DNA of 43,597 nt from a virus. A model generated the notes under the pieces. That model did not search any database and had not been told where the DNA came from. It was given only the letters and a program-made list of their open reading frames with translations. Position 1 is the first letter of the stretch, and each line of letters starts with the position of its first letter. Position numbers and translations under genes: made by a program. The DNA is taken from positions 1 to 43,597 of the IMG/VR virus record IMGVR_UViG_3300011440_000016; one strand, 5' to 3'. Shown here one piece after another: positions 40,112 to 43,597 of this stretch.

Positions 40112-40776
40112 GATGTGATCTGCTTTACTGTGATGCCTAATTCAGGGTGAGCTTCTACGTACTCGACAACATCCATGAGGGACATAGGCCGCCCGTCATT
40201 GTGATGGATATCTATTCCGATCTTCCTACAGACTGCAAGATGATTCCTGTAGTATTCGTCGTCGCCTTCTCCGAAGAAGAACATATAGTGCACAAGTGCA
40301 CGATCTCCCCCGAAATTGCCTGACATCGGTTCGAGCTTTTCTCCTTCAAAGACGTTGAAGATTTTAACAGCTTCTAGCCACTGGTTCAAAGCTTCACGCA
40401 ATCTCTTGTACTGAGCATGTGCGGTGGCTTTATCCATCACGTGAGTAGTCTCAGCTAGTTCCTGGGCGGCCTTACTTTGAGCAAGGTATTCGATATCGGC
40501 AGCAACCTTACGCATCCTCTTAGCCAACTCAAAGTAAGCCGAAACGGGAAGCTCTTCGGAAGCTTTATGCCAAATCTCTACCATCATCTTATTGTACTCT
40601 GCATAAGAGCCATCGAATTTAGGAGCCTTGGCAATATGCGATGCAATCGAAGTATTACCTCGCATGATGCTCTTCAATTCTGCAGCGGCATCTACACAAG
40701 ACTTATAGAAAGGCTCAGGATCAGTGAGCATGGTAGAAAAATCAATCTCTAGATCGTCAAAGATTGAAGCGGCCAT
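40108..40776 (-). CDS. Hypothetical helical protein, 222 aa
   Basis: Almost all helical (PFYKSCVDAAAELKSIMRG; YFELAKRMRKVAADIEYLAQ; QYKRLREALNQWLEAVKIF) with a glycine-rich turn (EPMSGNFGGDRALVHYMFFF) and a C-terminal basic-acidic helix. TGATG overlap with the upstream gene. Resembles long helical proteins next to replication genes in actinophages; no function can be assigned. Confidence 0.78.
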   Translation of the reverse strand: MAASIFDDLEIDFSTMLTDPEPFYKSCVDAAAELKSIMRGNTSIASHIAKAPKFDGSYAEYNKMMVEIWHKASEELPVSAYFELAKRMRKVAADIEYLAQSKAAQELAETTHVMDKATAHAQYKRLREALNQWLEAVKIFNVFEGEKLEPMSGNFGGDRALVHYMFFFGEGDDEYYRNHLAVCRKIGIDIHHNDGRPMSLMDVVEYVEAHPELGITVKQITS

Positions 40777-41162
40777 CAGACGAATCTCCTAACAAAGATA
40801 CCGGAATCAGTTGTGTTGCCACAAGAGTAGCAAGTATCAGGATCGGCATTCCGAACACGAATTGGATCACGATCGGGATTCTGAATTGCCCAACAAAGGT
40901 TGCATACTGGAACATTCACCCATCTTCCAGAAGCAACCGGAGTAGTAGTAGGATCGAATCGACGAGCAATTTCGAATTCCTCGTCAAGAAGCTTCTCCAA
41001 TTCAGGATCAGCCATCTTGATTTCCCTGAGAGATTCGACGTACTCAGAAAGGCGGCTCGCATGAGCGTTCGCCTGTTGATAGCGTACCCAAATGTCCTGA
41101 ACTTCTTCAGCAGTGACTGAATAGTCCTTGCCATCAATGTGTGCGGTGAATGTGATGTTCAT
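40776..41162 (-). CDS. Zinc-ribbon-like protein, 128 aa
   Basis: ATG with AAGGAGA upstream. A helical N-terminus (DYSVTAEEVQDIWVRYQQANA) precedes the Cys part, VPVCNLCWAIQNP and PDTCYSCGNTTDSG (two CxxC pairs about 25 residues apart), as in zinc ribbons. Role unknown. Confidence 0.76.
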   Translation of the reverse strand: MNITFTAHIDGKDYSVTAEEVQDIWVRYQQANAHASRLSEYVESLREIKMADPELEKLLDEEFEIARRFDPTTTPVASGRWVNVPVCNLCWAIQNPDRDPIRVRNADPDTCYSCGNTTDSGIFVRRFV

Positions 41163-41311
41163 TCTGTTTCTCCTTGTTGTAGAATGTTGCGCTGTCCGAT
41201 CGTGTTCATTTCAATCAGTTCCGAATAGCGACTCTGCCAATCGGCTGCTGATAATTCGCCCTCAGCTTCTAGTTGTTGAAAGCGAAGATCAGTATGTAAA
41301 GGTATGCCCAT
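41159..41311 (-). CDS. Hypothetical protein, 50 aa
   Basis: The end overlaps the next ATG (ATGA). MGIPLHTDLRFQQLEAEGEL, ADWQSRYSELIEMN and a polar end. No strong ribosome binding site, but both ends couple to neighbours. Function unknown. Confidence 0.62.
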   Translation of the reverse strand: MGIPLHTDLRFQQLEAEGELSAADWQSRYSELIEMNTIGQRNILQQGETE

Positions 41312-41412
41312 TACTTCTTCTCTCTAGAAATGTAACGGTTTTCGTTATGATCTTGACCTACAGGGCAGCTACAGATGTGATCAAGATTGTCGCCGTGATT
41401 ACATCTATGCAT
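41311..41412 (-). CDS. Small His/Cys-rich protein, 33 aa
   Basis: TAATG overlaps at both ends. MHRCNHGDNLDHICSCPVGQ has C4, H6, H12, C14 and C16, a metal-binding cluster. Includes a copy of the octamer CCTGTAGG. Very short; support rests on coupled overlaps and pattern. Confidence 0.52.
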   Translation of the reverse strand: MHRCNHGDNLDHICSCPVGQDHNENRYISREKK

Positions 41413-41684
41413 TAGAGGATCTCCCTAACTGCAATCGACTCGAAACGCTTGGGCTCAGAATCGTGATGATCAAAGATAGAGAAGGTTCTCAGTCCATCTT
41501 CTGAACGAACGACTCTTTCAATAATGCTCCTATCAGCAATTACGAATTGGCCGTTTGCATAGCTCTCGACTACTGTTCCTAAGTACGGAGTGACAACTAG
41601 ACGAGATGCCTTTGCATTCTTATCGTAGACAATCTCTGAGTACATGAAGTGAACAAATTCTCCGAGTTCAAACTCTACTGGCAT
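41412..41684 (-). CDS. Hypothetical SH3-like protein, 90 aa
   Basis: ATG with AAAGGGGA upstream. Beta-rich: FELGEFVHFMYSEIVYDKN, RLVVTPYLGTVVESYANGQF, RTFSIFDHHDSEP and SIAVREIL. Resembles a small barrel of the SH3 type. First gene after the regulatory gap 41685-41774. Confidence 0.68.
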   Translation of the reverse strand: MPVEFELGEFVHFMYSEIVYDKNAKASRLVVTPYLGTVVESYANGQFVIADRSIIERVVRSEDGLRTFSIFDHHDSEPKRFESIAVREIL

Positions 41685-41774
41685 TTTAATCCCCTTTATC
41701 GGATATCAACTGAGGGCCGTCTGCCCTCCCAGGTATAGTGTACCACGGCTGTCAAGCGATAAATGTATTAGCTA
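41685..41774 (-). promoter_or_regulatory. Regulatory gap with TTGACA and repeats
   Basis: Minus-strand TTGACA (41755-41750) is followed by GCCGTGGTACACTATACC; TATACC lies only 12 nt after it, so the true -10 is uncertain. Just upstream, TATTAGC is repeated in tandem (TATTAGCTATTAGC). On the + strand GGCTGTCAAG resembles part of the mycobacteriophage L5 operator/stoperator, but no other full copy was found. Confidence 0.4.
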
Positions 41775-41963
41775 TTAGCTATTAACGCGACGCCAGTAAG
41801 ACTCTCTTATGACTGGATAGGTGGCTGCCATAATACTAGCTATTGCTGGATGAAGGCTTTGTTTATACCAATGGTAATTCTGTGTATAGAGAGGGTCGTC
41901 TTCTGTAGGAGGTGTTAGGAGGTAGTAGCAACCTACAGGTTGGTAATATCTAGCGTGTTTCAT
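41775..41963 (-). CDS. Hypothetical protein, 62 aa
   Basis: Start overlaps the regulator gene by 14 nt. Tyr-rich: MKHARYYQPVGCYYLLTPP, then YTQNYHWYKQSLHPAIAS and a basic end (RESYWRRVNS). Function unknown. Confidence 0.68.
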   Translation of the reverse strand: MKHARYYQPVGCYYLLTPPTEDDPLYTQNYHWYKQSLHPAIASIMAATYPVIRESYWRRVNS

Positions 41964-42492
41964 TATCCGCCACTTTACCTAGGTAATCAAGTATTATATT
42001 AATCATAGCTAGCTTTTCGTCATCCTTTTCTGTTTGCACGACAGTATCTTCAAAAGAAGGAAGTTCTTGCTCCATAGACGCAAGCCACATTAATACATAA
42101 GGAACAAGCTCCCTTTGAGGAACAGGGTGAACGTATGTTTTTTTAGCTTGAAGAACAGATCTGCATGTTTTATCTGTCTTGATGTAATCCCACGGTAGAA
42201 GCTCGTAAAGCTTGATACTGGTTTTCTTTTTCGAGGAGATTTGCCTCTTGATGTAAGGGTCTTCCTCTAAACGAATCCTCCCCTCTAAGGTGATAGAATA
42301 GAAACCGCGGCTCTGTCTAGCCCATCCCTCTCTTGTTAAGTCAGCTAGGTTCTGACGAACAGTAGACGGAGTCGAATCAAGTTTTTGGGCCATGTCCTCT
42401 ACTGTTATAGGTCTACTTTCTTGTGAAAGTAGCTTGAATATCCTCTGTAGCATGTTAACTGGTGTAAATACACCGTTGGCTGTTCGTTTCAT
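41950..42492 (-). CDS. Winged-helix transcriptional regulator, 180 aa
   Basis: N-terminal wHTH domain (about residues 12-72): MLQRIFKLLSQESRPITVED, MAQKLDSTPSTVRQNLADL, TREGWARQSRGFYSITLEG, the layout of MarR/ArsR-like regulators. The C-terminal half is helical with QRELVPYVLMWLASMEQELP. First gene behind a leaderless promoter at the right edge of the leftward operon, with no ribosome binding site upstream, so it is a good candidate for an early or autoregulatory factor. Confidence 0.78.
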   Translation of the reverse strand: MKRTANGVFTPVNMLQRIFKLLSQESRPITVEDMAQKLDSTPSTVRQNLADLTREGWARQSRGFYSITLEGRIRLEEDPYIKRQISSKKKTSIKLYELLPWDYIKTDKTCRSVLQAKKTYVHPVPQRELVPYVLMWLASMEQELPSFEDTVVQTEKDDEKLAMINIILDYLGKVADNETR

Positions 42493-42499
42493 ACTAGCT

Positions 42500-42529
42500 G
42501 TTGTACCATACTGGCTATCCGAAAGTCAA
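42500..42529 (-). promoter_or_regulatory. Leaderless leftward promoter for the winged-helix regulator
   Basis: Minus strand: TTGACT (42529-42524), 18-nt spacer, TACAAC (42505-42500), 7 nt to the ATG at 42492. Upstream bases GCTAGGCAGGTAGCTAT (42553-42569) are shared with the promoter at 34913-34941. Confidence 0.6.
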
Positions 42530-42700
42530 GAGTTTTCTGACTATCAATTTCGGCTAGGCAGGTAGCTATCGGATTTATGTTAGTTGGATGGTCTTTCTCT
42601 TCATAAAGACCGAAAACACGTATACTTGAAAACGCCGCTTCGTATACTTAGGAACGTAGCTTCTGCATAGCCTGGACAAAAGCCCTGGTCACAGCGTTAT

Positions 42701-42742
42701 GGTGACACGGAGAAGCTATACTGGTGACACGGAGAAGCTATA
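42701..42742. repeat. Tandem 22-bp repeat, two copies
   Basis: GGTGACACGGAGAAGCTATA occurs at 42701-42720 and 42723-42742. The core GACACGGAG recurs at 43067-43075. An iteron-like array in the non-coding region 42530-43191. Confidence 0.85.
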
Positions 42743-42757
42743 GTCAGATTCCGAGTC

Positions 42758-42792
42758 TATGAAGTTCGTTATGAAGTTCGTTATGAAGTTCT
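42758..42792. repeat. Tandem 12-bp repeat, three copies
   Basis: TATGAAGTTCGT repeats at 42758, 42770 and 42782 (the last with one change). No supported gene covers it. Upstream, 42600-42650, CGTATACTT occurs twice and GGTCTTT/AAAGACC forms a hairpin. Confidence 0.85.
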
Positions 42793-42799
42793 ATACAAA

Positions 42800-42846
42800 A
42801 GCGTGTGTCGTTATCTCTCGGAGAGAGAGTAACGTACACACACGCT
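42800..42846. other. Large hairpin/cruciform in non-coding region
   Basis: AGCGTGTGT (42800-42808) pairs with ACACACGCT (42838-42846); inside, GTTA and TCTCTC pair with GAGAGA and TAAC around a GGA loop. About 18 bp of near-perfect stem. It could be an origin structure, protein-binding site or terminator; it has no T-run. Confidence 0.75.
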
Positions 42847-42987
42847 GCCTGATCGAGAGGCTCCTGACAGACCCCGCCTGAGAGGCCTTCGTAAGCATTA
42901 CCCTTAGAAACCGAATCTTCTAACCTGTAGGTAATGACAGACAGACAAACATATACTCCCAATGCAAATTAAAGACAAATAAAATTG

Positions 42988-43064
42988 GAACGAGTATCTC
43001 AATAATGCGACATTGCTTCACAAACAAATAAAGAAAAATAGAACGAGTGGCTTAAAATTGCGAC
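42988..43064. repeat. Direct repeat GAACGAGT-N10-TGCGAC, two copies 53 bp apart
   Basis: Copies at 42988-43011 and 43041-43064, each preceded by an AAATAAA-rich stretch, giving about 40 bp of related sequence. Regulatory or replication function is inferred from location only. Confidence 0.7.
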
Positions 43065-43074
43065 CCGACACGGA

Positions 43075-43121
43075 GTTAGGGCGGTCGATTTCGGGTGCCC
43101 CCTACTCTCGACCGCTCTAAC
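43075..43121 (+). other. Strong 14-bp hairpin in non-coding region
   Basis: GTTAGGGCGGTCGA (43075-43088) pairs with TCGACCGCTCTAAC (43108-43121). The one non-Watson-Crick pair is G-U on the plus strand but A-C on the minus strand, so the plus-strand RNA pairs better. The neighbourhood (43122-43170) repeats ACCAGT. Confidence 0.65.
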
Positions 43122-43191
43122 CACCAGTTCTCGATAACCAGTCCGGACCAGTTACCAGGGTATTTCTACTGGCGTCCCCTAGACGATCGAC

Positions 43192-43317
43192 TTACTGCTC
43201 CCGGAAATAGGCTTGCCGAAGTCTTTCGGCCTTCCAATCCCGAACCCAACGGTAATCGAGCTCTCTCGCTTCGGTCACGTAACGATCGTGCTTACCGGGC
43301 TTGCCTCTGGAATTCAT
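43192..43317 (-). CDS. Small basic protein, 41 aa
   Basis: ATG 43317 overlaps the preceding TGA (TGATG). MNSRGKPGKHDRYVTEAREL, then YRWVRDWKAERLRQAYFREQ; basic with Arg/Trp helices. Composition is GC-rich like the 128-484 gene. No family recognised. Confidence 0.6.
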   Translation of the reverse strand: MNSRGKPGKHDRYVTEARELDYRWVRDWKAERLRQAYFREQ

Positions 43318-43511
43318 CAGTACCATTTAGGCAGATTGTATGTTAGCGTTTGGATAATTGCTGGACGAATTGCCCAACCGATGCAATGCACCACCATCTC
43401 TGTCTCGATTCCGATCTTGTTTGCTTCGTCGATCGACTCAGCAATGAATCGAAACAAACGCTCTTTGAGAGCTTCGTCAGATTCGGAGAACGGTTCTTTG
43501 TACGGTGCCAT
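43317..43511 (-). CDS. Hypothetical protein, 64 aa
   Basis: ATG 43511 has AAGGAGG 8 nt upstream, inside the terminal repeat, so its 5' end is also present at 1-37. Helical, with EALKERLFRFIAESIDEANK followed by MVVHCIGWAIRPAIIQTLTY. Unknown function. Part of the leftward group of 484, 43511 and 43317 on the circular map. Confidence 0.75.
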   Translation of the reverse strand: MAPYKEPFSESDEALKERLFRFIAESIDEANKIGIETEMVVHCIGWAIRPAIIQTLTYNLPKWY

Positions 43512-43597
43512 TTCATTTTCCTCCTTGTTTGTGCGATGCCGATTAGCATCCCCGCCTACACAATCCGCCATCGAATTGTGTAGGGTCGGGATACCTA
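43475..43597. repeat. Right copy of 123-bp terminal direct repeat
   Basis: Exactly matches 1-123. It holds the 5' part of the 64-aa gene, its AAGGAGG and the hairpin described at 74-118. See the left copy for interpretation. Confidence 0.95.

Larger units (their letters stand above)
1909..42931. repeat. Dispersed octamer CCTGTAGG/CCTACAGG, 27 copies
   Basis: Found by eye on both strands. Starts are at 1909, 2659, 5773, 6143, 11512, 11911, 12157, 16855, 20865, 21617, 22826, 23882, 26861, 26921, 27065, 28127, 28396, 31140, 31812, 35803, 36197, 36871, 38477, 38698, 41357, 41932 and 42924. Many extend to ACCTGTAGGT or ACCTACAGGT, a near dyad with an ACCT/AGGT frame. Most sit in genes, encoding PVG or PTG, but several lie in other frames and one is intergenic. 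About 1.3 would be expected by chance. Confidence 0.8.

Noticed and set aside
41740-41756. Mycobacteriophage L5-type stoperator
   Set aside because: GGCTGTCAAG matches only part of the 13-bp consensus and no further full copies were seen, so a stoperator system is not supported.
42744-42962. Minus-strand ORF of 72 aa with repeated ELHN
   Set aside because: It is produced by the 12-bp tandem repeat and runs through a large hairpin; no ribosome binding site and low-quality sequence.
1-43597. Temperate phage with integrase and attachment site
   Set aside because: No tyrosine or serine integrase, excisionase or CI-like repressor was recognised; a wHTH regulator alone is not enough.

Overview
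The window looks like a complete tailed-phage genome, probably circularised or carrying a short direct terminal repeat: the first 123 bases are repeated exactly as the last 123 bases (43475-43597). Base composition is moderate and somewhat AT-rich by eye. A WhiB-family gene (a family confined to Actinobacteria and their phages), frequent GTG and TTG starts, leaderless promoters and a GH25-type lysin all point to an actinobacterial host. The moderate GC and the threonine-rich secreted protein suggest a freshwater or marine lineage (acI- or Acidimicrobiia-like); that last step is inference. No integrase or excisionase was recognised, so a virulent lifestyle is more likely than a temperate one.

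Right arm, + strand, 1010-23218: virion and lysis genes. In order they are a small terminase-like protein, a degenerate amidase/PGRP-fold protein, the large terminase, several small genes, a P22-like portal, a scaffold, the major capsid protein, a head-tail adaptor, a nozzle/stabilisation-like protein, a His-rich collar/fibre protein, a GH25 lysin with membrane and holin-like genes, and a set of long low-complexity or internal virion proteins (365, 833 and 1237 aa). A P22-like portal, a gp10-like protein and large internal proteins, with no tape-measure or tail-tube gene, indicate a podovirus morphology.

Left arm, - strand, 43511 down to 23043 (continuing across the circle into 484-128): about 55 tightly packed genes, many joined by ATGA, TAATG or GTGA overlaps and often only 30-60 aa long. 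They encode replication and recombination functions: DNA polymerase A, an AEP-type primase-helicase fusion, a DnaQ-like exonuclease, a Sak4-like RecA-fold ATPase with a DUF669-like ssDNA-binding protein, a Cas4-like PD-(D/E)XK nuclease, a SNF2-type helicase, RuvC and an HNH-like protein. There are also wHTH and HTH regulators and many small Cys-pair (zinc-ribbon-like) proteins. A WhiB gene is inserted on the opposite strand at 23909-24313. A threonine-rich secreted protein, a tRNA-like gene and a strongly structured roughly 300-nt non-coding RNA candidate lie together at 32953-34010.

Two long non-coding control regions flank the junction: 485-1009 (divergent promoters, repeated operators) and 42493-43191 (tandem repeats and large hairpins; origin or regulatory). 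Across the whole genome, on both strands, the octamer CCTGTAGG/CCTACAGG is strongly over-represented (27 copies counted by eye, roughly 1.3 expected).
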